DNA from: Dolomedes plantarius
Lineage: Eukaryota; Arthropoda; Arachnida; Araneae; Dolomedidae
Direction: 5' to 3'
Assembly (NCBI GenBank): GCA_907164885.2
Contig: OU015493.1
Coordinates: 56,797,802 to 56,861,801 of the forward strand
Length of the DNA stretch: 64,000 bases
Positions 10,526 through 22,186 of this stretch are shown here, one piece after another; within the stretch, counting starts at the first letter, position 1; every line of letters starts with the position of its first letter. The position numbers and the translations under genes were made by a program. The notes under the pieces were generated by a model. It saw only the letters and a program-made list of their open reading frames with translations, was not told where the DNA came from and made no database searches.

Positions 10526-11326
10526 TGTCACGTCGGCAACCCCCTTTTTTCACAAGCAGGGGACTTAATTGTCTCTTCTCCCACATGTGTTCTTTTGAGA
10601 ACTGTTTGAAAGAGTTTCAGATGTGTACGGGGCATCCCGATAAATTTTCCTGGCGGCGGAGGAACTCAAAAGGAAGGAATAATGATGTTTTCTATTCCAG
10701 AAGGTCCCATCTGTTGCAGGTTAACGGACCCGAGGGCGACTGTCCAATAATTGGGAGACAGAGAGTGACGAATGACCATGAAAAGGTAGGACCCCTCGCC
10801 GGACAATGGGGGTTTGGTCTTGAGTGTCGCCCAGGTGAGGAATGACAGAGGATGGCTCGTGCGGAAGTGACGGACAAGACCCGGAAATGATGTCTGGTAA
10901 TCGTCTCCGGAATATTCCAGGCTTTTCGAGAATGAACCGGGGAGGAGGTGATAAAAAGGCGGTAGCCTTTTGTCTCGAGAACAGACTTTGCCGACGACGC
11001 TATACAGCGGTTGTTCTGAGAGGCAGACGTTTGAGATCCGAGAGAGGCATTTTTTTGGCCGACAGGCTTGGGATCAGACGCGTGCACTGAGCCGCGTCCC
11101 CATAAAATTGTAACTTTGGCGGTGAGCCACTTCTCTACTGCAAGGGCAGTATTGTATATATTTTGCACATATATGTAAATGCTAAATTGAATAAAGAGTA
11201 TTTTATTTACTCTAAGTCGGTCTCCTCTCGGATAATTTATGTGGATGTTTAGGCTATAGATTAGCCAGGCTCGGTTTCACGCTATCTACGTCCTCGGCAG
11301 TGAAGCGACATTGTGGGGACATGATA
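10526..11326 (+). repeat. 3' LTR
   Basis: 801 bp, identical in length to the 5' LTR and differing by eye at four bases (for example CTATACAG versus CTAGACAG). AATAAA at 11190-11195. Followed by ATAC (11327-11330), the target duplication. Confidence 0.95.
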
Positions 11327-11330
11327 ATAC

Positions 11331-12596
11331 ATTTCATAACAAGGTGGATCGAAATAAAACTTGTTCGACACAAATTGATTCCATTCTAGATGTTTTATAA
11401 TTTTTTTTCATATGTATTTCAGCCCTTTGTTCACTATATTCAAATCCATGTCTTACATTCTACATTGTATGACACTGTTTTAATATAGATCGTGTTCAAA
11501 GTTTTAAAGCGATGGTTTTTGCTTTGTAGTACGTTTCGAATGCGTTTAAAATAAACATTTTCTTTTGTAATTGACTATTTTATAGTGATTTTTAAGCATA
11601 AAAAACATTCAAATAGTTCTTAAAACAATAGACGTGCCAAAAGTTATCTGATGGCAAAATGAACGAATTTTTGTGCCTTTATCTTCCATAAATGTCAACC
11701 TCGATTCAGAAACCTCAAAGTGCTATGACTACTATCTCCCTATAGGCCGAGGTCTTTTGGAACGACACCTGATCGTGTCCTGGATTTTGCTTCGCCTAAA
11801 GAACAAAAATTCATTAAATTCCGAGTCTGGTAAATTGAAAATCTACCATCGGTTACTTTTATTAAAAGCCGGAAGAAAAAACGTCCCCTCATCACTGAAT
11901 ATATCTTCCGATTTTAAATTGAGTGCGAAAAATCTCATTAAAGTGCCTTCCAACAAAGTCGTTGAGAGGGAAACACAATACGTTCTTATTCCTATTATGT
12001 ATCATTATCACAATATATATTTTTTCCTTCTCCTCTTTTCCTGTTTTGTGTTTTCGGCCTTCTTTTCCCATTGAAAAGCTATCTATTTAAATTGAGCGGA
12101 ATACAGTGTACGCGTTCTATTGAAAAACAGACGACTTTCACTTGGCGAATGCTTTGACAATGACGAGCTACGATAGAAAATACACCTTTCAGTCAATTTT
12201 CAATCCCCGTAAGGTCGACATCGCTTCCCCCTTTTTCTGTATCCCCATGGAGCTTAGCTGGAGAGGGTTACCCCAATATAATGGGACATCTTTCGACGCC
12301 AACGATGCCAAAGTTCTATAGCTCGCTGGGGTTTGACAGATGTATAATTAGTTTCTCAGATTTCGTAGCATTACAAGAGTATTTTCTTATTTTAACAAAT
12401 ATTTCTTTTCAAGTGGCCAGTTCTGGGGTTTCAGTGATTGGCGAGTAATAAAGCTCAAGACAATTTCGTTGTTCGCGGTACCGGGCTCAATTCTAGTGTA
12501 GCGAGAGCTGCCAAAAAGTCACCTAGCCTACGGATTTAGGCTATTTAATTGTCTGTATCCAATATCATTGTTGTTTGACCGCGAAGATGTACTAGG
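11331..12596. other. unassigned sequence
   Basis: No recognisable gene or element. A 133-codon open frame from a GTG at 11673 to 12074 has no domain I know and ends in a hydrophobic run from T-rich DNA. I do not call it. Confidence 0.4.
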
Positions 12597-12608
12597 TCTA
12601 GCTGACGA

Positions 12609-12815
12609 ATGCCGCCCACACCGTTTAGTGGTTAGCGTCTCGCGTTCGAATCCAGGATAAGGCATGGGCGTTCCCGTGACGACCCCTTATAGGGAACAAT
12701 GCTAGCTCACCTGTAAGGGGCTCTCATAATAAAGTAACCAACGAATTCGCGATGTGGATGGGTCAATGTCCTCGGGACAAAGTTCCTGCCACGTCAGACA
12801 GAAAAAAAAAGAAAA
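12609..12815 (+). mobile_element. tRNA-derived SINE, family A
   Basis: A tRNA-like head has box A-like TAGTGGTTAGCGTCTCG and box B GTTCGAATCC, then a unique body and an A-rich tail (GAAAAAAAAAGAAAA). Flanking 12-bp duplications TCTAGCTGACGA (12597-12608) and TCTAGCAGACGA (12816-12827) differ by one base. Related copies sit at 24960 and 55379, and probably 19915. It would be transcribed by RNA polymerase III and moved by a LINE. Confidence 0.85.
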
Positions 12816-13002
12816 TCTAGCAGACGATTTCAAACGAGAAAATGGGAGTAAATAAAAAAATGTGGTAAACTGCGTTTAGTTTATTTATCGTCCGATATTT
12901 GATTTCCATCATGAATTATTGTTCATATTATTTTCATTTTTTTTCGTGTATGTCTTCGTAATTTGTTAACGGCAGTTAGAACTCCTAAAAAGAATATTTC
13001 AT

Positions 13003-13205
13003 GTAGTCTCTTCTAACGAAACTACCGCGGGTTATTAAAGTAGGATTACTTATCGTTGCTTACCTCCTTTTTTTTAAAATTATTTATTTTTCTTTTCTGT
13101 TTAACTGTTTGCTTCTACTAGGTTTGGCGCGTTACCAAAATTATAACTCGCGACACCGGACAATTTTTTTTCTTTCCGGAGGACCGTTATTGAGGAACGT
13201 AATCC
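13003..13205 (+). repeat. dispersed repeat copy 1
   Basis: Segments such as GAAACTACCGCGGGTTATT, ACTTATCGTTGCTTACCTC and TTTCCGGAGGACCG recur in the same order, inverted, at 22186-21545. Family unknown; no coding capacity. Part of the second half (AAATTATAACTCGCGA) follows a word resembling the family B SINE end. Confidence 0.75.
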
Positions 13206-13840
13206 TACGTTAAAACTTTCGAACTAGAACGAAGGCAGTTTCGTTCTATAGTATTATATTTTTGTAATCAAGAAGGAGAAAAAGCTGACTCTATAATTTT
13301 AATCACTCATTCTACTAATCGGGCAGGTCACATTAAAGTTACATCATTGAGTTGACGACAGCGAAGAAAATTCTTCGAGAGAAGATCAAGGTATTCCCAT
13401 TCTAGGGGAACCTTACTATTAGTTGTTAATAGGTTATTTGCCGGGGAGCTGAAAGAGGAAGGTTATATAAATTAATACTTGGAGAGTAGTGTGGTGTAGT
13501 AATATGATATTATGTTTCGGTTAAAAACTAATTTTATAGAAGGAGAAACCATGACAACAAACCAGCAGCTAGCATGCGCTAGTCAAGTGTTTCAGCAGGT
13601 CTACTACCAGTAACTTTTTACTTCTACGCCGGGGGTCGTATGTAAGTATTTTACTTTACCATCTCACCCACTAAAATTCCTCCACCTGCTGTCTAATCTA
13701 ATTAGTAAGCCGTAGTTGAGCCTAACTCTTACTGACTAACCCCTATTTTTCACCCTTTTTCAGTCAGTTTTAAAACTTATCGTTCGGCTTAAGCTTAGTT
13801 CAATTAGTTTTTTTTTAGTTGATCTGAATGGTCCAGATCG
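13206..13840. other. unassigned sequence
   Basis: AT-rich; no gene or repeat recognised. Confidence 0.4.
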
Positions 13841-14745
13841 GTAACGATAGGATTCCCCGAGGAGGAACTGCTCGGCACTTGTGGTGAGTAGGAAATCCGA
13901 AGGCAAGGTAGGGCTAAGGTTAGGGCCTGTAATGATGACCGAAATGGCACGGGGTCTGCGTAAGTCAGGAGATTTGGTCTTGTCCTCGGATTCTGCCCTA
14001 TCGACTGCAGCCTTGTTAGGTAAGCTGGGCCATCCTTAAGTTGGTCCAACCCTAGAGGTCATGGTCCTCGTCATTGGGGTGATGCCCTTTGGCGAACACA
14101 GGACACGCCGGCTCACGAAGGTTCCGCAGGGTGGGTTGCACAGCAACGATGAGATTTTTACCAAGTTGCTGGTTCTGCGCCTAGGGTTGCGACTGTCCCC
14201 TCTGAAAATCGACCATTCCCAATTTAGGCCAAGTCGTCTTCTATCTGGGATTTGCAACGATGCCGTCTCTTTTTTTTTTATATTAATTTTTGAGTCACAA
14301 TGCCAGTAATTTTTGGTGACTCTTCTCTTGGTTTATTTAAGTTCTTCGCGTCCTCGCTCGCAGCCATTAATTATGTGCAGTCGTTTCGTTTGGGCCCCTT
14401 TGCCCCCTTCTCTTCTTAGATTCGTCCTCTTGAAGGTTGGCCTGTACGAGTGTCCTCCGGCAGAGCTAATTCGTCTTCTAAATTCAATTCTTTTCATAGG
14501 CTTATCCGTCTGTTCTGCTTGGAGTTCGTCTGTGTCTCTGGCTTTGTGGGGTGTGTCCTGTGGGTGGTGGGTGCGGGGGGCCTTGTCTGGGTCGTGCGCG
14601 GGGTGGTCGCCTGCGGATCTATCCGCACCGTCGGAATTATCCCAGTTGGGCTTCTGCCAGGTCGGGCCCGACGTGTGCTTCCTGGGAGTCGCAGTATTGA
14701 GTCATTATTGTATGGCGAAACACCCTTAGCCCTTTACAATGCTCA
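13841..14745. other. GC-rich block without identifiable gene
   Basis: This 0.9-kb stretch is clearly more GC- and CpG-rich than the rest of the window, with several overlapping open frames on both strands. None has a domain I recognise. It contains donor-like CAG/GTAGG and TTAGGTAAGC words, so it could be a first exon or promoter region, or the 5' part of an unrecognised retroelement. It ends in a 17-base C run (14748-14764). Confidence 0.35.
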
Positions 14746-14747
14746 TT

Positions 14748-14764
14748 CCCCCCCCCCCCCCCCC
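14748..14764. repeat. poly-C tract
   Basis: Seventeen consecutive C. A second run of 17 C lies at 15130-15146. Between them the sequence is AT-rich and unassigned. Confidence 0.95.
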
Positions 14765-15400
14765 TCGATTCTGGAGTAAAAAATAAATAAAGTAAAATAA
14801 CAGTTTGGATTTCAAATAAGACCATATGCGTTATTTTTCTTCATTTGAAATGCATTTTAAGTTGAATTAACCATAGAACTGCTGTAGCTCTTCCTCCAGG
14901 AGAGCCTTTCAAACAAGACGCATTCCTTGTGCGAGTTGATGCATAAGTAACTAGCTAGGGCATTGGTGGTATATTTGTGCCTAATTTCTGATATGTATTA
15001 CTGATGAGGATATAAGGAGTTCGCCTAGTAAAAATATTAAACGGCAAAAAATCTGTTATGATCTGTAACTTTTTTGTAACTTCCCAATTTTTTCCGAGTT
15101 GCTTTCCCATTTTCTAACATGCAAGTATTCCCCCCCCCCCCCCCCCGGAACCATATTTTGATTAAAAAAGAATAAATAAATAAAAAAGCATTTCTGACAA
15201 GGTAAAGAAAACACTTATAAATAATTGTTTTTCAGTTTTCCATGCAAATATTCGACACTAATATTTAAGGAGCGTAATATCACGCTAGGAAAAAAAATTA
15301 CAAATTCTTTTAACAAGTACGAACACTTTTAGGGCTTTTAAAATATTTCAAAATCTCCAATGTAGTGTTTTATGATTTCCTTTCCTCTGCCAAAAATTAG

Positions 15401-15566
15401 GTTTGGTTTGGAGCGCTACGGTGATTTTTTTTCTACTCGAGGACAAATTAGACCGGGACCTACTGCTTAAAGCCGATTCCGAACGGCTATAAACGTCCAT
15501 GCCAAGAGTGGGACTCGAACCTACGTACTCTGGTACCGAATGCCAACCCTCCCCCTTGTCATTCGG
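15401..15566 (-). mobile_element. tRNA-derived SINE, family B
   Basis: On the minus strand, box B GTTCGAGTCCCAC and a body containing GCCGTTCGGAATCGGC lead to an end made of CCAAA repeats (plus-strand GTTTGGTTTGG). This copy lacks the first part of the head. Flanked by the 10-bp duplication CAAAAATTAG (15391-15400 and 15567-15576). Other copies: 42784, 44180 and 63108, all on the same strand. Confidence 0.88.
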
Positions 15567-15720
15567 CAAAAATTAGGGCTACAACCATTTGTAGGTCATT
15601 GGTGTCTAGAATAGTGTAGAAAACCATAGTGGCCAAGTGTCTGGTAGATATAGCTGCTATTGAACGTTTAATACTGCCACGCGCAATGTTGAAATCTGGA
15701 ATCTAAGACTTTCAGTAGAT

Positions 15721-15905
15721 TAAGGCTCTGTTCACATTGCAGTCCATTAGAGTAAGCGTAAAAGTATTGAAATATATTTAACCAATGACAAACCTCCAAA
15801 CGATTAGCAATGAAATTGTTGAGGCCTATAATTGGTGTATTTCCGTCTCTGCGCCATTTTTTCTTTTACGCTTACGCTAACGGACTGCAATGTGAACAGG
15901 CCTTA
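15721..15905. mobile_element. MITE with about 40-bp inverted ends
   Basis: The left end TAAGGCTCTGTTCACATTGC and the right end (complement of GCAATGTGAACAGGCCTTA) form an imperfect inverted repeat reaching into GTAAGCGTAAAAG. The centre, with AACCAAT and CCTCCAAACGATTAGC, recurs inverted in the MITE at 45328. No coding capacity. Target duplication not resolved (TAA left, TTA right). Confidence 0.8.
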
Positions 15906-17031
15906 CGAATGCTCTGTGCACTACAAAGGTTTAAGCACAAAAAGAAATTTTAGACGTAAAACGCCAGGAACATATTTTTTTTCCTATTTTTTACGTGTAA
16001 GCCAACCGACTGATCTGGAAAACTATATTTAATTTTGCACTTTATTAATTTTTTTAGCCAAATCTTTTATTAATTTTCAGCTTATTCGAAAATCCCAATC
16101 AATTCCCCAAATCAAATAGTAGTGATCAACAATTCTCTGAATTCTAGTCCCTCAAAATGTGTAAATCAGAGTGAGGAATAATTATTAATACCTAATTTTT
16201 TCCCCTTACGGCGAACTGACTGAATAAAGAAAACGAATTTAGAAATACGGATTAAAGTATCGCCAAGGACGGCAAAATCATCGCCAAACATGGTGTTTAT
16301 GCCACCTGACAGTGGACAATTTATCGAGGGCCTGTGCTAGCGGGCGAGTGGAAAGTTTTAACATGCAAATACCCCGGCCAATGCGATGAATACGAAGGAC
16401 CGATTCTATGGCAAGTCCTCCCATTCTTCGCCAGCTAATGCGCTTATCTGCACACCGCAGAGACCCGCTTTTATTTCGAAGGCCGGGCCCGGGCCCCATT
16501 GTCTCTCGCAAAACCTCGGGAGCACATTATCACTCGCTGTGTGCTCTCTCCGTTTTTCCTTGCTTTTTTTTATTATTCAATTCCGTTGTCGATATTTTAT
16601 TTATTTGGTGTGCCCCCCTGTTCTTTATTTCTGCTGAGTCACGTGACATGCAGAAGCGGTTTAAGTCGCGGTTAAAGTGACGAACATGATGTGTGGGATA
16701 CAGAGATGAATAGTCACTTCTCATTTTGAGTTCAACCTTTCTCGCTGTAATAGGCTTACAGAAGACTTGACTCTTTTAAAAAGTATATTATAGTATATTA
16801 TAAACGGTGTATTTACCTAACAACTACATCAAAATAAGTTAATGATGTGCAATATTCATCCGCCATTTATGTATATATATATATATATATATGTGTGTCT
16901 ATAAGTAAGTAAATATATGAAGTGATTCTTTCAGATTGATTCAGACCGACATAAAATAATCATAATGAGGTAATCATTTTGTTCATAATTGTGAAGGATA
17001 AAAGTTAAATTTGCTTATAAAACACGGAGAT

Positions 17032-17035
<4 letters not shown>
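15906..17035. other. unassigned sequence
   Basis: No gene recognised. A short GC-rich patch lies at about 16460-16500 and a (TA)11 array at 16871-16892. Confidence 0.4.

Positions 17036-17118
<83 letters not shown>
17036..17118. repeat. (TA)n microsatellite
   Basis: About 83 bp of perfect TA. The YIYIY-type open frames it creates are artefacts. Confidence 0.97.
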
Positions 17119-17121
<3 letters not shown>

Positions 17122-18025
17122 ATAATAATCACATTTGGAAAATTTAGCACAAGGGGATTGACGCGCAGAACTTATCGGAGATGCAGTCGTCACGAGGGTG
17201 TTGATCATACAGTAAATCGCTGAGCACAACTTGGAGAGATGCAGTCGGGCGGAGTGTTCATCCAGGAAAACACTTACGAAATTTAGGAGATAAACACATG
17301 GAGCCATAGAAGAGGAACACAGATTTTAGTCGATATCCAGGAAAATCACCTTTATTCAACTATGAAGCATCACGAAGGCTGCAGCGGCCACATGATTTGT
17401 CCGGCGTCCATGCCAGGACGGGACGTAAAAACAGCAGTGCTTACATTGGAGAGTTAAGAAAAAAGCGTTGTAACCACCGGACTGTGGATAGTAGGTCCGA
17501 CAGCAACAAGAGTTAGAAACGAAGAGAAAGAAAAGTCTTCTGTTCATGCAATATCAAATGGGTGTTTTGCGATATTGACGCCAGAGGGCCTAAACTACTT
17601 AATTTTTAATTGGGCGACTTTAGATTCGTGGAGTTCACGTGTCCACTTCAGTTTATCGGGACTTTACTGCTAGATCCCGTGCTTGTTAGAGCTGCGAACT
17701 GTTGACCTGGGCGTAGGATAAGTGGCCATAAAGTTCTTGCAAAGTGGAGTTTTTGACGTTATACAAGACATAACTTCAGAGCGGTTCGAGGGCTCTTCAA
17801 GAATTTTGACACTATACTGACATTCGGAATCTCATAAACTTCTAACACTCATATCTGGGGATGTTATTGAGTTCAGATACTTCACATGCCTGCTTAATGA
17901 TCTGCAGGGCTAATATAAATTACTTACTTTACTTTTAGGTTGCAATTTTTGGAAAAGGGGTCGTGCTTTATTAACAAGAGAATATGCTTTAAAGTAAAGT
18001 AATTTAGGAAGACGCGTTTTCTTGT
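17119..18025. other. unassigned sequence
   Basis: No gene recognised. A small inverted repeat (TTACTTTACTTT near 17924 and AAAGTAAAGTAATTTA near 17990) is the only structure seen. Confidence 0.4.
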
Positions 18026-18026
18026 T

Positions 18027-18070
<44 letters not shown>
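18026..18070. repeat. (AC)n-(AT)n microsatellite
   Basis: AC run followed by AT run, same order as at 35-140 and 34997-35050. Confidence 0.95.
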
Positions 18071-18254
18071 CAATATCTTATTGATATCTAAACCACACTT
18101 TATTACATCACACTCTTTATTGGGTGCACCTTCCTATTGTACCATGGGGATCATCTCTTGCTGTTTAACAGTTCGTACGCGACTTAGAATGGAATCGTTA
18201 TTATTTGGAACCCTTGTCAGTGAATTTCTTTCCTTATCGTATAAAAAAAAAACC

Positions 18255-18410
18255 TACACGTACGCTCTTTCCCGCGTGAAACCACGATCCCGCGCGATTG
18301 AGTGCACGTGTGAAGGTGTCGGAGAGGAAGGGAAAGCTGCTTTGGAGCGTACTGCAAGTTTTCCCGCGCGCAATCCCGTACGCTCCAAGCACTCCAAGAG
18401 CGTACGTGTA
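18255..18410. mobile_element. MITE-like CpG-rich inverted-repeat element
   Basis: TACACGTACGCTCTT (18255-18269) is matched exactly in inverse at 18396-18410. The 156-bp interior is GC- and CpG-rich with further partial inverted matches (CGCGCGATTG and its counterpart CAATCCCG). It has no coding capacity and no clear target duplication. Confidence 0.5.
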
Positions 18411-19447
18411 AAGGGCGCTATTCGATCTTCATGAATCAAAGCTTGATGGGACGAAGGTCTTGAGATTGCGCTAGCCATGAAAGTGAGAGAATGTCATATT
18501 CTTGGGGCCACTCATACACCGAAATGAGATCTGCTTCATAAGTCATTATTACGCTCGTATGGGCCTTACTTTTGATTGAGGAAGACGGGTGGACGTGGTC
18601 AACCACTCTTCCGATAGAACGTGGCATTCAAGGGGTTATTTACATATTTCAGAGAGCCTAATGTCTCGCATTTTCATAGAAGAAACTATTTCTCAGACAA
18701 TCACTGAACCGCCATAAATGTGCACGGTCGATGCTGCACAAGACAGGTTCATATCCAGACTCTTTTTAGGCCAGAATCGTTCACGTACAATATGTACATT
18801 AAATATACAACAATTATACCTTCAAATCATAGACGACACGCCCATTTGTTATTTTGACATATATATTTTGTATATTTCAGTGAAATTGTGTATTTGAAGA
18901 CATGGACAGTTTTTGACGACAAGCGATCTTTTCTTCTCAACTGTTCCAAAACGAACTTTGAATATATGTAAAATATGGTACGTAGTAGTTAGAGCCAAAA
19001 GCTACCCCCCACGTGGGTCGGGGTCCGAATTTCTGCTAGGCTCAGGTGTTCTCGTGCTGTCTTGTTGTGGAGAACATTGTTAATTCACTTGATACAAAAT
19101 AAGGAAGCCAAAAAAACGTGTGGTCTGAAGTTGAAAATCTCCTAAGGACAAGTGCTTGTCGCACTGGAAAAAAAAGTTCCGTTTACTTTGTATATACTGT
19201 CCGACCACGGAAGCAAGGTCCCTGGAAGCTGTTACGCACGCGCGAGAAAAGCTAGTCTACTTAGAAAATAGGGGAAAACGTCATATTTTCGGATGTGTTT
19301 GTTTATGAAATACGGAATGTATTTCAGACTGCTTTTTGTTCGCAATTTTAAAGTTATTTTTTAAAACTTTATTTTTGATCGAATATGTGAATAATAATTT
19401 CAAAATAATAAAAAGAAAGAAGCAAATCTATTTAAAAAATAGGAGTG
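18411..19447. other. unassigned sequence
   Basis: AT-rich with scattered GC-rich words. No gene or element recognised. Confidence 0.4.
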
Positions 19448-19768
19448 TTATAAGAGTGGATATTTTCGGATTACATCAAAATCAAAATTATCTAAAGCTA
19501 CGTTTTCGGTGGTTCTTTTTTTCTGACGTTTCCTCGGAGATTCAAATTTTGGAGTTTCTTCACCCTTTGCTTCTCTGCGTATTCTTTTTACTCTGGACAT
19601 TGATATCCCGGTCATTTCACTAGCTCTCTTTAGGGATTGCGAAAGTGGAACAATAACATTTCCTTCTAGTGCTTCTTTATCACACAATTTAATTACATTG
19701 TGTATTATACGTTTACAATCACTACGGAACGGCTTATTCCGAGCAGTTGTGTTGGGTAAAGGATCCAT
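19448..19768 (-). pseudogene. N-terminal fragment of an IS630/Tc1-superfamily transposase
   Basis: The minus-strand frame from the Met codon at 19768 runs about 107 codons. It has a helix-turn-helix-like segment (RASEMTGISMSRVKRI), then a basic linker (ESPRKRQKKRT), then the motif DNFDFDVIRKY. In arthropod transposases the same order (HTH, SPGKKR-type linker, D-FD--V-R) introduces the catalytic domain. Here the frame stops three codons after that motif, and no DDE catalytic region is found downstream. It is therefore truncated, either by deletion or because a following exon is missing. Family assignment is from memory of the motif order. A domesticated DNA-binding protein is possible but unsupported. 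Confidence 0.55.
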
Positions 19769-19914
19769 TAATTTTAATATAATAATCAAAATAACAGACG
19801 AGGAAAAAGCAAGCAAGCGCAGTTAGTAACCGATTCTAAAGAATGTCGAGAGAATACGAGACTTTTCCCCCTCCTTCCTCAGCAGCCTTACCTACAGCGT
19901 GAATAGAATCGTCT

Positions 19915-20150
19915 TGGCACTATGCCAACCGTGGTTCTTCGTACTGTGGTCGGACAGTAGTATTAAGTCTCGTAAGCTGCCATCGCTCGGTTTTGGGTTC
20001 GAATCCCGGCAAAGACATGGTTGTTTCTTCGCTGTTTTATGGCAGAAATGTTGGTTCACCGATTGATGTTCCCGTAATGAAGTACTAAACAAAAACTCGC
20101 GTGGTGTACGGACCAATGTCCTTAGGATAAGTGTCTGCCGCAGCGAGGGG
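19915..20150 (+). mobile_element. degenerate SINE, family A-like
   Basis: Box B GGTTCGAATCCCGGC near 19996, followed by family A body words (ACCAATGTCCTTAGGATAAG, TGCCGC). Start and flanking duplication are not clear, and there is no A-tail beyond short runs. Confidence 0.45.
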
Positions 20151-21544
20151 TGGGGGGGAGGGAGAAATGAAAAACACCAACGGCATTATGATGAAGTATT
20201 TTAAAGTAAAGTTTAAATAAAATCCTGCTGATTCGGTTCTTTATTTTAAAGCAGGAATTTTCCATTTGTTTACATTCATACTCGCCTAATTGTTCAGACT
20301 GTATTATAAAAGCGTATTTTCGACGCTATGGTGCCATTTTTAATAGATCTCGAAAATTCATATTTTAAGAGTTTTCAACGTTTCAAGTCCCAATCGAAGA
20401 TTTTTCTGCGATTAAAATTCAGTTCTAGATCGTTTTCCGATAACAGTGGCTTCATGTATTCAGAATATATTTTTCATTTCGTTACAAGCACAATGCATTA
20501 TTGAATGGCTTTAAACATATTCAACTATTCTCTGGATAAAGCATTCAAAATTATGGAAATAAATAGGCTTAAACATTTCTTCATTCTATTGAAACTCACT
20601 TTATTCTTCCGAGAACCTATATATACTTCTACTTTTTTTATACACATAATTTGCGTTAAGGGCTCAAAACCATCCATATCTTGTTTGCATAAGCTGTTTA
20701 TTCTCCATTTGCTTGTTCATCTTGACTTGATGTTCTTTCATATGCGTCACGTCTAAATGGTTCGCAACGTGGAATACACACTAGAGACTTTCAGTTCTCA
20801 TAGGGTTTTACCGCGCTTTTGCCGTTTGAGCGTACATTCTGCAAGCACCGAGGATTTTGCGAATCCACAATTTTCTAAACATCATTTTAGCCGAACTGAT
20901 GTATACAGATAAGCGGATTAGGGGTATTTAGGGCTGAAAAAAACACTTTTCAGACTGTAGTCGAGACGTGAAAGGAGGAGAATATGATTTGGGAAATTTT
21001 TTCCGGTAACGAGTCTCGAGGGTTTAGGCGTCATTCGCGTTCTGAAAGTGACTGCGATTTATCCTTGCCGTTCTGTGGCGAATGTTTCTAAATTGACTGG
21101 AATTTACAATAGCGTCTGGCGCAATGATAGAAGTTGAAGTCAGATCATAATTTGGAATATGCCTTCACCCTATTTCCCTTTAAAATGGAGCAGAATTGTT
21201 CGTAAAGGAAATGCATTTGATGCCCTAGATATGAACTCGTAGATTTGATTTCTGAATATTTTAAGAAATAGTGGATAGCATTCCAGTGTTCGTCCAAAAA
21301 TGTCTGTCTTTCGCTTTCTTTCTGTGTATAAATCTTGTTAAATTTCAACTACGTGGGCAATACAAGATTTTTCCTTATTCGTGATAGCTATAGAGCAGCG
21401 CTTCCTGTCCGGTGGTCCGATAATTCTGAGTTCTCCAGAAAAGCCCTAGAAGTTGCCAGCGAGGTAAGGAGTTAAAAAATAAATAAAATAATAATAAAAT
21501 TGGTTTATTGTTTCAAAACGACCGCGATTTAATTTTTTTTAACG
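20151..21544. other. unassigned AT-rich sequence
   Basis: No gene, repeat or element recognised in about 1.4 kb. The open frames present are short and of low complexity. Confidence 0.4.
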
Positions 21545-22024
21545 CAGGATAATGTTCCTCCATAGCGGTCCTCCGGAAAGGAAAATTTCAGACACTAAAA
21601 CCGTCCGTCCGTCCTCGCGAGTTATAATTTTGGCAGCGCTCCAAACCCAGTCTATCGCTTGGACAAGTTAAACAGAAAGTACCAAGATGCGTCAAAATTT
21701 TGACATACATATGTGGGACAGGATAGCCGTGCGGTGATTTAAAATAACTACTATTATAATCTATACTAACATTTCATGAATACTTACTAGCAAAAACATT
21801 TACAAGGCTTTTGACGTCTTTAAATATAACATAATATAGGCTAATGAGCATTATATAGAAGCCGTCTACTGCTATCAGACAAAACGCGTCATCGTTCATC
21901 TTCGTCTTCTCGCTGACTGGGGTTGCCAGATCTCTTCACCTGTAGTTGAGCTGGAACGGCGCAAACGGATTATAGTGTCATCTACTGGTAAATTCAGGTA
22001 CCACACTCCTATGAAGGCTCAGGT

Positions 22025-22076
<52 letters not shown>

Positions 22077-22186
22077 CATACGTACATATGTATAGATACA
22101 TATATATACACAAAAGAGGTAAGCAACGATAAGTAATCCTACGGCAATAACCCGCGGTAGTTTCGTTAGAAGAGACTACCTGATTT
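21545..22186 (-). repeat. dispersed repeat copy 2, interrupted
   Basis: Inverted relative to 13003-13205. One half matches at 22112-22186 (GAGGTAAGCAACGATAAGT, AATAACCCGCGGTAGTTTC) and the other at 21545-21690 (CGGTCCTCCGGAAAGGAAA). About 420 bp, including a (TA)n array at 22029-22072, separates halves that are nearly adjacent in copy 1. Confidence 0.7.

Larger units (their letters stand above)
3262..11326 (+). mobile_element. complete non-autonomous LTR retrotransposon (Gypsy-like, gag only)
   Basis: Two 801-bp direct repeats (3262-4062 and 10526-11326) begin TGTCACGTCGG and end GGGGACATGATA. ATAC flanks both sides (3258-3261 and 11327-11330), a 4-bp target duplication. A primer-binding-site candidate follows the left LTR and a purine tract precedes the right one. 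I count four single-base differences between the LTRs (about 99.5% identity), so the insertion is young. The 6.46-kb interior holds a gag-like ORF and a second ORF of unknown role. I find no protease, reverse transcriptase, RNase H or integrase motif in any frame. It is therefore a large non-autonomous element (LARD-like) that would need enzymes in trans. Gypsy affinity is inferred from the gag N-terminus, the 4-bp duplication and the PBS form. Confidence 0.93.

Noticed and set aside
11673..12074. 133-codon open frame from a GTG
   Set aside because: No domain, hydrophobic tail from T-rich DNA, no splice or promoter support.
14313..14779. Overlapping 109-138 codon open frames in the GC-rich block
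   Set aside because: Several frames on both strands are open together, as expected from GC-rich DNA; no domain recognised.
17011..17307. Open frames made of repeated Tyr-Ile here and at about 24753-25252, 26956-27457, 28267-28586, 34843-35113, 46394-46687 and 62168-62443
   Set aside because: They are translations of (TA)n microsatellites and change with array length; no real protein.
19197..19960. 13-bp inverted match (ACTGTCCGACCAC and complement) that could be termini around the transposase fragment
   Set aside because: The right copy falls where the head of the SINE-like sequence should be and the match does not extend, so it may be chance.
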